Shown here: positions 9,930-21,599 of the stretch, one piece after another | Layout: each line of letters begins with the position of its first letter | Numbering within the stretch: the first letter of the stretch is position 1 | Assembly: GCF_012935325.2 (NCBI RefSeq) | Contig: NZ_JABBYG020000003.1 | Coordinates: forward strand, 556,874 to 620,873 | DNA from: Paenibacillus sp. PL91 | GTDB taxonomy: Bacteria; Bacillota; Bacilli; Paenibacillales; Paenibacillaceae | Length of the DNA stretch: 64,000 bases | Reading direction: 5' to 3' | Notes under the pieces: generated by a model | What the model saw: the letters and a program-made list of their open reading frames with translations, nothing else | Database searches by the model: none | Told to the model about the DNA's origin: nothing | Position numbers and translations under genes: made by a program

Positions 9930-10126
9930 ATTCAACCACTCCCGTTTATATTGTGAACAACCTTTAAAATACACATTTTTTTACAGCACAACTTACCAAT
10001 TCTTTCCGCCTATCCTGTTTTCCTTCTTTTGTCCTCCCTTTCATCACCAGCTTTTGTCATTTTTCGACAACGTCGCTTCTTTCTCCCTCAGCAGGCCCCT
10101 CTCCCAGAGACACTACCGGTGCAGCA
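9930..10126. other. Intergenic stretch upstream of the SLH gene
   Basis: Pyrimidine-rich on the plus strand with no convincing gene. It must carry the promoter for the leftward SLH operon, but no clear -35/-10 pair was recognised. A short open frame from 10054 has no ribosome binding site and was not called. Confidence 0.5.
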
Positions 10127-10171
10127 CAAAAAAAGCACGCCCCGCCCTCAACCGAGGGTGTAAGCGTGCTT
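10127..10171 (-). terminator. Terminator of the MFS transporter unit
   Basis: Stem arms AGCACGC (10134-10140) and GCGTGCT (10164-10170) with an inner CCCTC/GAGGG helix. On the minus strand they are followed by seven T (10127-10133). It lies about 70 bp after the stop of the gene ending at 10242. Confidence 0.85.
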
Positions 10172-10241
10172 CGCTATACGTCATATTCATTAAAATAGAT
10201 GTTACTTCACGCGACAGAATCTGTCAATATCCTCCAATAGG

Positions 10242-11498
10242 CTAATTGGTGGATTGAGCGACAAGCGGCTTATGCTTGAACAATGGGATCAACAGCAGCA
10301 TGCCCAAGAACATAATCGAGCCTGCGACGACATAAATGCCGACTAACGGGAACACCAGCTTGAGCTGTCCGGCAGCGAGCGTCATAATGACCATCATTCC
10401 CATAAACATCGGGGTAAGTACACCGTTCACTCGGCCTGTATAGGACTCCTCTGACCACTGCAAAATCATCGTGCTAATACCGATTTGAATCATCGGGAAG
10501 CCTAGTCCGCTAATAAATTGCAGCACCAGCGTAATGGGAACGCTTGTCGATAAGCCAGTGCCGATCATGCACAGCGAGCTTATGACAAGGCCAAGTGCAA
10601 GCAGCTTTTGCGGCGCAATCTTTTTAGCTACAACCATAACCGCTCCGCCTCCTACTAGCATCGCAATTCCGTTGACCATCAGCATATATTGCAAAAATTC
10701 TTTCGGCTGACCCAGCCGCTCAAGCACGATAAATAAGCCAAGCGTTTGAGCAATGCCGACCGCCGTCCCAGCCAGCGCGAACGTTCCGCCCAGCGCCTTC
10801 AATACCGGACTGCGCCAAACATAGTCGAAGCCAGCTTTTAGCTCCTGCCAAAATTGTCGTTTTGAAGCTACTTCCGTTTTATCTACCTCACGGTCGCGAG
10901 GAATACGGAACAAGACGACAGCCGATAATAGAAAAGCTACGCCCATAACGCCGATCGAAATTTCAATGCCGAATTTTTGATACGACATTACGCCGAGCGA
11001 CGGCCCAAGGACCATAAAGATCGCCATAAGTGATTGGAACATCGCCATTGCAGATTGCAGCTGCTCCGCCGGAACATGTTGTTTAAACAGCTTCATGGCC
11101 GATGGCTGCGAGAACTGGGATAATATCGCTGACACGAATGTAGCAAAATAAACCATATGCCATGATCCGTATAGAAGCGTAATCAGCACGATAAATACGG
11201 ATAAGGCGGATAAGAAATCACACCAAATCATCGTTAAACGCGGTTTCCACCGATCAGCAAACGTTCCGCCTATAAACGAGAATACGAATATCGGCAAAAA
11301 CTCCACAAACCCCATCAAACTAATGGCGAACGGATCTTCGTTCGTCTTATCTGTTACATACATCAAAATCGCAAAGTTGCGTACCCAAATCCCGATTTGC
11401 AGCAATACATTTGACAGCAAAATCGTTTGAAAAAACTTGTTGCGGAACAAGCTATCTCCCGCTCCTGATACTTCTTTACCAGACATTCTAACCAACAC
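10242..11498 (-). CDS. MFS transporter, DHA3/macrolide-efflux-like
   Basis: A 12-helix major facilitator of about 418 residues. The early cytoplasmic loop GGTFADRWKPRLTM matches the MFS A-motif, and the overall pattern resembles the MefA/DHA3 group of drug exporters. The substrate cannot be read from sequence. Start choice is uncertain: GTG at 11498 or ATG at 11486 (MSGKEVSGAGD), both near GAGGGAG. The gene begins 24 bp after the stop of the DUF2087/GIY-YIG gene, so the two probably share a transcript that ends at the terminator at 10127-10171. Why a nucleic-acid-binding protein and an exporter are linked is unclear. Confidence 0.85.
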   Translation of the reverse strand: MLVRMSGKEVSGAGDSLFRNKFFQTILLSNVLLQIGIWVRNFAILMYVTDKTNEDPFAISLMGFVEFLPIFVFSFIGGTFADRWKPRLTMIWCDFLSALSVFIVLITLLYGSWHMVYFATFVSAILSQFSQPSAMKLFKQHVPAEQLQSAMAMFQSLMAIFMVLGPSLGVMSYQKFGIEISIGVMGVAFLLSAVVLFRIPRDREVDKTEVASKRQFWQELKAGFDYVWRSPVLKALGGTFALAGTAVGIAQTLGLFIVLERLGQPKEFLQYMLMVNGIAMLVGGGAVMVVAKKIAPQKLLALGLVISSLCMIGTGLSTSVPITLVLQFISGLGFPMIQIGISTMILQWSEESYTGRVNGVLTPMFMGMMVIMTLAAGQLKLVFPLVGIYVVAGSIMFLGMLLLIPLFKHKPLVAQSTN

Positions 11499-11522
11499 TC
11501 TCCCTCATCAAAAAATGTTTCT

Positions 11523-12866
11523 TTAGCCGTTGCCTTTATCGGCAAGGCCATGGTAGCCTTTTTCCCCGAAGGGCCGCAGCTTCTCTACCCACTGCTCCTT
11601 CAAATCTCCCACTTCCCGATTATATTGACGAACCAAATCAACGGGCTGACGGCCTACTGGGTCCAAAACGTCTTTATAATCATAACGAATCTTTTGATCA
11701 AGTTTAACGGTCTCTAGTATGAGAAAAGAAAAATTTTCGCCGCCAAATTGTTTCCATTCCTTCTGAAGCTCACGATTCGGATGTGTATCCATATTAAGAA
11801 TAAATTGCTCTTTTCCCCATAGCGCGTCTAAATTGGTCGAGCCTCCAACATATATTTTGCCATTGGCATTATTTTTTATTTGGAAAACACCCATCATCCG
11901 TTCGCGTTCCTGATAATCCGCTGTCAATTGCTTGCGCTTTGCCTTATCCATTTTCGGTCCACTCTCCCGTAATTCCTCTAGCTTCTGCTCTTCCTTCGCT
12001 GCCTTCTTCTTCCCGGCTTTCGCTTTCTTGCCCGCCAAGGCTGCCTTCGGTGCCGCTTGCTCCTGCTGCTCTCCTATTTCTTGCTGCTCTCCGCCTGCGC
12101 CCTTGATCCAATAAGTGCTGCCATCGTCCTTGCGGTCCAAGTAACCATATTCAATCAAGTAGCGGCGAAGCGTCACGTAATCCTCTTCCCAGAAGGCGCT
12201 GAGCCGCGCATTCACTTCCTTCTCCGTATAACGGACCCCTCTCTCGAAATAAGAAGCAATATGGCGCAGCAGCGCGACTTTGCGCTTCTCCTTGCGCGGA
12301 AATGATTCCAGCGGTCCATCCGGTCCATTCGGCAAATATTGCTTCAATAGCTCGGCATATTCCTCCTCGGTAATTGCATACCGCTCATCTACCTGCCTCG
12401 CCGTACGATGCACAGGCACGAAGCGCGGCGCCGCGACGGCGCCTTCCTCCATCATTTCCATAATGGCGAGCAGCAGCTTCGCCTGCTTCGCCTTCTCCTT
12501 CAGCACGAAGCGATGGTTTCGAATCGTTGAGGCGCTGCCCGCCCCCGTACGGCCCATCATCTCGGTATCAGACAAATGATCGGCAAACCCGCGGATGAGC
12601 TCTTTTTGCAAATCGGTTAAACCCGTTTGTTTCTTGTCCAGCTCAAGCAAATAATCAAGCATGGAGCCATGCTCCTGCTCCACATGAAGCGCTGCATATT
12701 TGCGTGCCTCGTACCAGCGTCCAGCTTGTGCATCATGAAAAATTTCGCCATCCTCGAAGCGGTCACCGCAAATGAGGCAATAATAAGCCCCTTCCGCTTC
12801 CTCAAACACATACCCCTGCTTCAGCTCTTCTATTGTCGATACCCAAAACCGTTCCTCTTGGTCCAT
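11523..12866 (-). CDS. Zinc-finger/HTH/DUF2087/GIY-YIG fusion protein
   Basis: A 447-residue cytoplasmic protein with an uncommon domain order. A C2H2-like cluster lies near residues 31-65 (CLICGD, then H...H). A LuxR-like HTH segment follows near 82-135 (LTDLQKELIRGFADHLSD), and DUF2087 near 195-255 (RHIASYFERGVRYTEKEV). A Lys/Ala-rich linker near 262-315 leads to a C-terminal GIY-YIG-type domain near 325-440 (GVFQIKNNANGKIYVGGSTN). In that last domain the usual GIY is GVF and YIG is YVG, so nuclease activity is uncertain. DUF2087 is often found in transcriptional regulators. AGAGGTG precedes the ATG at suitable spacing. It is the first gene of a unit with the MFS transporter and could regulate it. 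Confidence 0.8.
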   Translation of the reverse strand: MDQEERFWVSTIEELKQGYVFEEAEGAYYCLICGDRFEDGEIFHDAQAGRWYEARKYAALHVEQEHGSMLDYLLELDKKQTGLTDLQKELIRGFADHLSDTEMMGRTGAGSASTIRNHRFVLKEKAKQAKLLLAIMEMMEEGAVAAPRFVPVHRTARQVDERYAITEEEYAELLKQYLPNGPDGPLESFPRKEKRKVALLRHIASYFERGVRYTEKEVNARLSAFWEEDYVTLRRYLIEYGYLDRKDDGSTYWIKGAGGEQQEIGEQQEQAAPKAALAGKKAKAGKKKAAKEEQKLEELRESGPKMDKAKRKQLTADYQERERMMGVFQIKNNANGKIYVGGSTNLDALWGKEQFILNMDTHPNRELQKEWKQFGGENFSFLILETVKLDQKIRYDYKDVLDPVGRQPVDLVRQYNREVGDLKEQWVEKLRPFGEKGYHGLADKGNG

Positions 12867-12954
12867 TTATGCAAACACCTCTTAATTATGTTTAGTTATT
12901 TTATAGACATTATATAATTTTGTTTGGTTTTTTTCAATACCTTCGTTTGAATAT

Positions 12955-12996
12955 AAAAAACAGCCGCCTTAAGGATCACTCCTTCAAGCAGCTGTT
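12955..12996 (-). terminator. Terminator of the pgl-fsr unit
   Basis: Arms AACAGC (12959-12964) and GCTGTT (12991-12996) with an inner AGGA/TCCT helix, followed on the minus strand by a T-run (12955-12960). It lies 17 bp past the stop of the exporter gene. Confidence 0.8.
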
Positions 12997-13013
12997 ATTC
13001 ATTTCGATCTACA

Positions 13014-14243
13014 TTATGGAGTTTCTTTTCTGTCCTTAGGCAGCATAATCGCTAACAGCCCTATCAGCGGCAAAGCGCTGCAGGCTAACATAATAAAGCT
13101 GAGCGAGCGCGAATCCGCCAAATAGCCGAGAACTACTGCGCCAAGTCCGCCCATACCGAAAGCAAGTCCCGTGATAAGGCCCGAAGCGGTGCCAACCTTG
13201 CCAGGCATAAGCTCCTGCGCATATACGACGCTGACCGAAAAGCCGGATTGCAAAATAAAGCCCAGCACGACGATTAACGGATACACCCATGCCAGCGGCA
13301 AATGCGGAAGGAGCAGCGCGAACGGCGCTGCGCCAAGAATCGAGATCAGCATCATTTTTTTGCGTCCGATCCGATCCGCCAGTATGCCCCCTAAGAAAGT
13401 CCCTGCCACGCCGGCTGCCAAAAATAAAAACAGAGGAACCTGCGCCTGCTTAATCGTCAAGTGATACGTCTCTACCACGTAAAACTGATAAAAGTTTCCG
13501 ATAGCGGCAGCATACCATGAACGGGCAAAAACGATCGCAAACAAGATAGCGAGCGCAAACGCAACGACCTTGGGCGCAAGAGCCGCCTTCACTTTGCCCG
13601 CAGCCTTTCGCTGCTGCATTTTCCCAGCATGTACGGCTAGCTGCGTCTTATACCAAGGAACTACCTTCATTAAAATAATAATGGCGGTAGCAGCGAGCAA
13701 AGTGCCCCAAATCGCACCCTTCTGCCCAAATGGCAAAAAGATCAGCATTGTCATCAGGGGTCCAAGCATATGGCCGAAGTTGCCGCCAACCTGATAGATC
13801 GATTGGGAGAACGCTCGCCGGTTGCCTGCAGCCAAATGCACGACGCGCGAGCCCTCCGGATGAAATACCGCCGAGCCGAGTCCTACGAACACGACAGCAA
13901 GCAGCACCATGTAGAAATTCGGGGCAAAAGCCAGGCCTATCATCCCCAGCATGCTGGAGAACATCCCGACCGGGAGCATCCAAGGCGCAGGCCTTTTGTC
14001 CGAAATCAAGCCGACTACGGGCTGCATGACCGATGAGGTCATATTGAGCGTAAAAGCGATCCAGCCGATCTGCGCCAAACTAAGATTCAGCGATTGTTCC
14101 AGAACCGGAAACAACGCAGACACGACCGATTGCATCATGTCATTCATGAGATGCACCGAACTGATGCATATTAATATGGCATATACGGTAGCTGATTTTA
14201 TTGCCGTTTTATTTGTGCCTGTCGTCGCAAGTGGCGCTGACAT
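13014..14243 (-). CDS. fsr: MFS exporter of the fosmidomycin resistance (Fsr) family
   Basis: A 409-residue, 12-helix inner-membrane exporter. The segments FHPEGSRVVHLAAGNRR and SIYQVGGNFGHMLGP are diagnostic of the Fsr group, and SSVHLMNDMMQS near the N-terminus also matches. Family members export fosmidomycin and related small molecules; the native substrate is usually unknown. The ATG at 14243 has an AGG-containing ribosome binding site. It lies 63 bp after the lactonase gene with no terminator between, so co-transcription is likely. Confidence 0.87.
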   Translation of the reverse strand: MSAPLATTGTNKTAIKSATVYAILICISSVHLMNDMMQSVVSALFPVLEQSLNLSLAQIGWIAFTLNMTSSVMQPVVGLISDKRPAPWMLPVGMFSSMLGMIGLAFAPNFYMVLLAVVFVGLGSAVFHPEGSRVVHLAAGNRRAFSQSIYQVGGNFGHMLGPLMTMLIFLPFGQKGAIWGTLLAATAIIILMKVVPWYKTQLAVHAGKMQQRKAAGKVKAALAPKVVAFALAILFAIVFARSWYAAAIGNFYQFYVVETYHLTIKQAQVPLFLFLAAGVAGTFLGGILADRIGRKKMMLISILGAAPFALLLPHLPLAWVYPLIVVLGFILQSGFSVSVVYAQELMPGKVGTASGLITGLAFGMGGLGAVVLGYLADSRSLSFIMLACSALPLIGLLAIMLPKDRKETP

Positions 14244-14306
14244 AATAATAGGACCTGCCTTTCCTAATGAAACAACTTATTTCCGTTGCCCTGTCGAAGT
14301 GATGGC

Positions 14307-15407
14307 TTATGATTTTGAAAATTTAATACATACCGGACTTCTTAATTGTAAGGAAGAATCGGTTTTCGTCAGCAGACCGCTCTCCTCATCAACATTAAAT
14401 ACGGCAACATTGCCCGTCTTCTGATGTGCGACTAGCAAATGGCCGCCATCCGGCGAAATCGCAAAATTGCGCGGCGAGTCGCCTCCGCAATCGATATGCT
14501 GGATCAGCGTGAGCTCCCCGCTGCCTTGATCAACCGCAAATGCGGCAATGCTGTTATGCCCGCGGTTGGTGCTGTACAAATAACGACCCGACACGCCCAA
14601 ATGAATGTCCGCAGCATCGTTATAGCCATCAAAGCCAGACGGCAGCGCAGAAATCGTTTGGCCTGCCTTTATGACGCCGCACTCTTTATCAACCTTAAGC
14701 AGCGTAATGGTGGAGTCCAGCTCATTCATTACATAACCTGCCTGCAATGCCGGGTGGAAAATCAGATGACGCGGTCCAGCGCCGCGATGAACCTTGCTGA
14801 TCCCATGGTGGGTAAGCGAGCGCCGCTCATTGTCATAACGATAAATAACGACAGCATCGATCCCTAAATCAACCGCGCATACGAAGGGAGAACCTTCAAG
14901 CGGCACGATGCAATGCGCGTGCGGAGCATCCTGTCTTGCTGCGTTTGGCCCAAGCTCGCCGGTATGCTGCTGAATGGACGCAGCACTCTCCAGCTCGCCG
15001 CTTGCCGCGATCGGCAATAAGGCAACGTTACCGCCCGTATAATTGGCAGCGAACAGCGCTTTTCCTTCCTCATCCGTGCTTATATAGCAAGGGTGAGCGC
15101 CATGCGTTAGAAAGCGGTTGCCCGTTATGCTCAGCAAGCCCGTAGCTTCATCAATCTCGAATGCGGCAACCGATCCGCCGCTATCATCGCCCGTTGCTTC
15201 TGTCTCGCTTGCCGCATACAAACGATCTCCGCCAGGATGCAGCGTTATGTATGAAGCATTCTCCAGGCCGCTAACACGCTGCAAGACGTCCAGCTCGCCT
15301 GTCTTGCTATTGAACCTGCATACGTGAATTGTTGGCTCTTCCGCGGTTCCATACGACCCGATATAAAGGATCCCGCTTGATGTCGGTTGTCCATTTTGAT
15401 TACTCAT
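14307..15407 (-). CDS. pgl: 6-phosphogluconolactonase-like beta-propeller lactonase
   Basis: A 366-residue seven-bladed-propeller protein of the lactonase family (COG2706), which hydrolyses 6-phosphogluconolactone in the pentose phosphate route in its characterised members. Family features include the N-terminal ILYIGSYG, repeated GRYLYSTNRGHNSIAAF-type blade strands, GPRHLIFHP, and DSPRNFAISPDGGHLLVAHQ near the C-terminus. The ATG at 15407 (MSNQNGQPTS) is preferred because GAGAGG precedes it and homologues start here; an upstream in-frame extension reaches 15473 but looks unstructured. It precedes fsr in the same orientation. Some family members act on other lactones, so the exact substrate is not certain. 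Confidence 0.88.
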   Translation of the reverse strand: MSNQNGQPTSSGILYIGSYGTAEEPTIHVCRFNSKTGELDVLQRVSGLENASYITLHPGGDRLYAASETEATGDDSGGSVAAFEIDEATGLLSITGNRFLTHGAHPCYISTDEEGKALFAANYTGGNVALLPIAASGELESAASIQQHTGELGPNAARQDAPHAHCIVPLEGSPFVCAVDLGIDAVVIYRYDNERRSLTHHGISKVHRGAGPRHLIFHPALQAGYVMNELDSTITLLKVDKECGVIKAGQTISALPSGFDGYNDAADIHLGVSGRYLYSTNRGHNSIAAFAVDQGSGELTLIQHIDCGGDSPRNFAISPDGGHLLVAHQKTGNVAVFNVDEESGLLTKTDSSLQLRSPVCIKFSKS

Positions 15408-15444
15408 TTGCACCCAACCTCTCTGTCTTTTTGGCATTACAGTG

Positions 15445-15473
15445 ACCATAGCACATGCCGCTTCAGCAAACAA
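15445..15473 (-). promoter_or_regulatory. Predicted promoter of pgl
   Basis: On the minus strand TTGTTT (15468-15473), a 17-bp spacer and TATGGT (15445-15450), preceded by TGC that gives an extended -10. It lies about 40 bp before the pgl start. Confidence 0.45.
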
Positions 15474-15494
15474 TGTCTTTTTTTTATAAAAGAC

Positions 15495-15524
15495 TTCACA
15501 AATCTTATTGTAACATGTTACAAT
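15495..15524 (+). promoter_or_regulatory. Predicted promoter of the LytTR gene
   Basis: TTCACA (15495-15500), an 18-bp spacer and TACAAT (15519-15524). The -10 box overlaps a 16-bp palindrome and abuts a perfect cre, giving a compact control region. Confidence 0.55.
15508..15523. promoter_or_regulatory. Perfect 16-bp palindrome, probable operator
   Basis: TTGTAACATGTTACAA is fully self-complementary and covers the spacer and part of the -10 of the predicted LytTR promoter. The form (8-bp half-site, no spacer) fits a dimeric repressor; the protein is unknown. Confidence 0.6.
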
Positions 15525-15537
15525 GTAAGCGCTAACA
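15524..15537 (+). promoter_or_regulatory. Perfect cre site (CcpA target)
   Basis: TGTAAGCGCTAACA satisfies every position of the TGWAANCGNTNWCA consensus. It sits right at and after the predicted -10, so glucose repression of the LytTR gene is expected. Confidence 0.8.
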
Positions 15538-15572
15538 ATCAGTGGTTCACATTTCTAAAGGGGGAAATTGAG

Positions 15573-15935
15573 ATGATGAATGAAGTACTGAGCGAACGGA
15601 ATGTCTATGAGGATTTCGAGCTTGAATCGGATGTGCTTTACTTCAAGCTTGGCATGCAAGGGCTCGTAAGCTTCCATGGCAGAAACTATAATATAAAGAA
15701 GAGAATGACTGCCGAGCAGATTGACCAGTTAACTCACCAGAGCAGCTTCTATCCGGTGAATTCCAATTGCTACATTAATATCGGCAAAATCAAGACGATC
15801 GAAGGCGGCACTATCCACTTCGATTCCGAGATCGCCGATTCGAAGCAGGTATCGGTGAACCGCCGCAAGCAATTTGTCATTCAGCAGCTGTTCTCGCAGC
15901 GCGCTTCGAGCAACGATTTGCGCATTATGCTGTAG
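15573..15935 (+). CDS. Stand-alone LytTR-domain DNA-binding protein
   Basis: A 120-residue protein consisting of little more than a LytTR DNA-binding fold, with no receiver domain. The segment FYPVNSNCYINIGKIKTIEG corresponds to the conserved F.R.H.S.I.N...I core, and QVSVNRRKQFVIQQLF to the C-terminal S..R strand and helix. GGGGG at 15559-15563 sets the ATG at 15573; a second ATG at 15576 is also possible. Its promoter region carries a perfect cre and a 16-bp palindrome, so it is probably a sugar-status-dependent regulator. Targets are unknown; the neighbouring epimerase and lactonase genes are possible. Confidence 0.82.
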   Translation: MMNEVLSERNVYEDFELESDVLYFKLGMQGLVSFHGRNYNIKKRMTAEQIDQLTHQSSFYPVNSNCYINIGKIKTIEGGTIHFDSEIADSKQVSVNRRKQFVIQQLFSQRASSNDLRIML

Positions 15936-15939
15936 CACA

Positions 15940-15990
15940 CAAACAACCGCCATATTCCCGCATCTTGGGAAATATGGCGGTTGTTTGTTT
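15940..15990. terminator. Strong terminator after the LytTR gene
   Basis: A stem of about 20 bp (CAAACAACCGCCATATT plus CCC, pairing with GGG and AATATGGCGGTTGTTTG) with one bulged A and a 7-base loop. It starts 5 bp after the stop. The T-rich tail (TTGTTTGTTTG) is part of the stem. Confidence 0.8.
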
Positions 15991-16085
15991 GTCCGCGTCC
16001 TGCTATTCTTAGTTTGAATAAATATTTTATGCCAATGCTGCGACGAATACGTTTTTTCTTCAAAAACATTTTTAGGAGGATTTTC

Positions 16086-17084
16086 ATGTCTACGCAAGGA
16101 CAAGCATTCGAGCAATTATTTCATGACGAGCAAGCCGTTTGGCTGCAATGGGGCGCTTATGAAGCGGCCGTATTGCCGGCAGTTGGAGCAAATCTCATCG
16201 CATTTCGCGATAAAGAAAACAACTATACCTTTTTGCGTGAGCCTTCATTAGAGGAAATGGACAGCTTCAGAGCAAACCCGGGCATTCATGGCATTCCTGT
16301 TCTGTTCCCTCCTAACCGCTATGAGGATGGCACCTTTACTTGGAACGGCAGAACCTATACCTTTCCTGTCAACGAAGCGAAAACCGGCAACCACCTGCAC
16401 GGCTTTTTCCATACCGCTGCATGGAGCGTAGAGGATTTTGGCACAAACAAAACGGAAAGCTACGTGTCGCTCAAAATTTCCATCGATGAAAATCACCCGA
16501 TTTATACGTATTTGCCTCATCGCTTCACCTTGAAGCTTCGCTATTCGTTGAACGACACGGGACTTCTGCAGCATGTATCGGTACATAATGAAGGAACGGA
16601 TGCGATGCCTTGCCTGCTCGCTTTCCACACGGCAATCAATGCGCCGTTCGATCCAGGCAGCACAGCCGATGATTATCGCTTCACCCTAACGACCGGCAAG
16701 CGCTGGGAGCTTAATGAGCGTATGCTTCCGACTGGCAACTACCAACCGCTTTCAGCGAAAGAAGAAGAAATGAAGACGACAGGCATCTCGCCTTTCTGGG
16801 AGTCGATGGACAACCATTACACAACTGAGCCGCAAAGCGGCCGCAACACGATGGAGCTTACCGATACACGCAGCGGCGTAACGCTCGTTTACGATGTCGG
16901 AACAGCCTACAAGCAGTGGATGATCTGGAACAACAACGCAACGCCGGGCTTCTTCTGTCCGGAGCCGCAGCTAAATCTTGTCAATGCGCCTAACGTCAAC
17001 CTGCCAGCCGAGCAAATCGGGCTTGTGTCGCTCGAGCCGGGCGGCATATGGGAAGAAACGAGCCGCTTATACGTTAGAAAATAG
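16086..17084 (+). CDS. Aldose 1-epimerase family protein (GalM-like)
   Basis: A 332-residue cytoplasmic galactose-mutarotase-fold protein (COG2017) that probably interconverts alpha and beta anomers of a sugar. Family features are GNHLHGFFHTAAWSV with the catalytic-type His, CLLAFHTAINAPF, and the C-terminal FFCPEPQLNLVNAPN with the acidic residue near the C-terminus. The ATG at 16086 follows AGGAGGA (16074-16080); an upstream in-frame extension lacks support. It stands alone between two terminators. The sugar is not evident; xylose, galactose or glucose are all possible given nearby xyl and lacZ genes. Confidence 0.88.
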   Translation: MSTQGQAFEQLFHDEQAVWLQWGAYEAAVLPAVGANLIAFRDKENNYTFLREPSLEEMDSFRANPGIHGIPVLFPPNRYEDGTFTWNGRTYTFPVNEAKTGNHLHGFFHTAAWSVEDFGTNKTESYVSLKISIDENHPIYTYLPHRFTLKLRYSLNDTGLLQHVSVHNEGTDAMPCLLAFHTAINAPFDPGSTADDYRFTLTTGKRWELNERMLPTGNYQPLSAKEEEMKTTGISPFWESMDNHYTTEPQSGRNTMELTDTRSGVTLVYDVGTAYKQWMIWNNNATPGFFCPEPQLNLVNAPNVNLPAEQIGLVSLEPGGIWEETSRLYVRK

Positions 17085-17094
17085 GAAATGCTGA

Positions 17095-17130
17095 AAGGAT
17101 AGCAGCGAATTCGCTGCTGTCCTTTTTTTT
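17095..17130 (+). terminator. Terminator of the epimerase gene
   Basis: A near-perfect 16-bp stem (AAAGGA, T/G mismatch, AGCAGCGAA with its complement) followed by eight T. It begins 11 bp after the stop codon. Confidence 0.92.
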
Positions 17131-17237
17131 CGATGTTATATAATCAGAGCCAAATACAGGACAAGAGTGACTATTGTCGAAAAAGACTGTAAAATATAAG
17201 CATCAGCCCCTCTGATGTCGAAAACTGAAGGGAGAAT

Positions 17238-17705
17238 ATGATGCGACAGCCATTATGCAAATCACTCGTGCTTTTATGCTTCTTATCCTTTATTCTCATC
17301 GCTATTCCGCAGCCTGCCGCGCACGCCGGCTTCTTTGATCGAATCAACGACATTTACAATACACCTAAGAAAATAGAAGAGCTTGAGCAAAAATATATCG
17401 AAGCGCAGGAAGCTATTGCAGGTCATCAGCAGCAGCTTGAGGAGTCTGCTAGAGTTGCAGCTGAATATGCCCAAAAGCAGAAAGAACTGCTGGAGCAAAA
17501 TGAACAGCTAATCGCGCAAAATGCGAGCATGCAGGCAGAGATGGAGCGGATGAAGCAGGAACGTTCATCCTTGGTCAGCAAGCTGATCAATACCGTCATT
17601 ATTATTGTTGCCGTATTCATTGCTTATATCGTAGCGATACGCGTCTGGCGGTATGTAGCATGGCGCAAGCATCGCAGCACCCGCGGAAGGGGAATTAGCG
17701 GATGA
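17238..17705 (+). CDS. Exported/membrane coiled-coil protein
   Basis: A 155-residue protein of no named family. A signal peptide or first membrane segment covers residues 5-30 (LVLLCFLSFILIAIP, then AAHA). A coiled coil rich in Glu, Gln and Ala spans about 45-112 (repeating LEQ.., EEL, QNEQL patterns), a second membrane helix about 116-136 (INTVIIIVAVFIAYIV), and a short basic tail ends the chain. GAAGGGAG before the ATG at 17238 supports the start. The stop overlaps the start of the AIM24-like gene (ATGA), so the two products are probably made together and act at the membrane. The role is unknown. Confidence 0.75.
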   Translation: MMRQPLCKSLVLLCFLSFILIAIPQPAAHAGFFDRINDIYNTPKKIEELEQKYIEAQEAIAGHQQQLEESARVAAEYAQKQKELLEQNEQLIAQNASMQAEMERMKQERSSLVSKLINTVIIIVAVFIAYIVAIRVWRYVAWRKHRSTRGRGISG

Positions 17706-18391
17706 ACATAACCGTCCCCGCCCAAACCGGACATGTGCAGGTCAGCCTTGAAGGTGCGGACAAGCTCCATGTGCTCCATCCAAAATCTATAATTGCTTAT
17801 CAAGGCGAGCCTAACAATCGGGAGGATCGCTTTATGGATTTTGCCGGGATGTATCGCAAAAAACGTTGGATTCGCTCTCTCCTATCCGGCCCCTCCGAGT
17901 TCATTATCGGATTGCCTGCCGGCTGCTCGCTTGAAACGATAAAGATCGAAGAGAAAAGCGATTTGCTGTTCGATTTTCGCCATGTCATCTTTTTCTCAGA
18001 CGGCATGCAGCTGAAATCCGTCATTCAGAAGCTCAAAAACGCGTGGATCACGAAAGAATTTGTCCGTATGCGCTTCTCCGGTCCAGGCATGCTCGGCATC
18101 ATAACAGCCGGGGACGTCAGGTCGATTCAGCTGCAGCCGGACTGCCCTCTTTACGTGGAGACGGGAGCGCTTGTTGCATACCCAGAGCATGCCTCCATAC
18201 AGCTCTCTGTCTATGGCAATAAGCTCGCAAGCCAGCATATGAATGTGCAGTGGGAAATTCGCGGCAGCGGCCCCGTGCTTATTCAAACGGGCTCTCGCGA
18301 TGCCGAGCTGGAGGAACAGCTGCAAAACGGCGGATTTATCAAAAGAATTTTGCGCGAGGTGCTGCCATTTGGAGGCATCTACATCAAATAA
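17702..18391 (+). CDS. AIM24-like (TRAP-like fold) protein
   Basis: A 229-residue cytoplasmic beta-rich protein. The middle and end resemble the AIM24 family: MRFSGPGMLGIITAG, CPLYVETGALVAYPEHASIQ, a GSGPVLIQTGS segment and a closing GFIKRILREVLPFGGIYIK. Bacterial AIM24 proteins have no settled role; the yeast member is mitochondrial. The start overlaps the stop of the upstream coiled-coil membrane protein by four bases, which suggests that this protein may be recruited by that partner. A bidirectional terminator follows. Confidence 0.72.
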   Translation: MNITVPAQTGHVQVSLEGADKLHVLHPKSIIAYQGEPNNREDRFMDFAGMYRKKRWIRSLLSGPSEFIIGLPAGCSLETIKIEEKSDLLFDFRHVIFFSDGMQLKSVIQKLKNAWITKEFVRMRFSGPGMLGIITAGDVRSIQLQPDCPLYVETGALVAYPEHASIQLSVYGNKLASQHMNVQWEIRGSGPVLIQTGSRDAELEEQLQNGGFIKRILREVLPFGGIYIK

Positions 18392-18437
18392 AGAGAGGCC
18401 AGCCGACCGTCAACTGACGGTAGACCAGCCTCTTTTT
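18391..18437. terminator. Bidirectional terminator between the AIM24-like gene and lacZ
   Basis: Outer arms AGAGAGGC and GCCTCTTTT with an inner ACCGTCA/TGACGGT helix, a T-run on the plus strand and an A-run giving T on the minus strand. It starts at the stop codon of one gene and ends 4 bp from the stop of the convergent gene. Confidence 0.85.
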
Positions 18438-18441
18438 TTAG

Positions 18442-21599
<3,158 letters not shown>

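Noticed and set aside
13648..14036. Overlapping frames on both strands inside fsr
   Set aside because: Shadows of a clearly conserved transporter gene.
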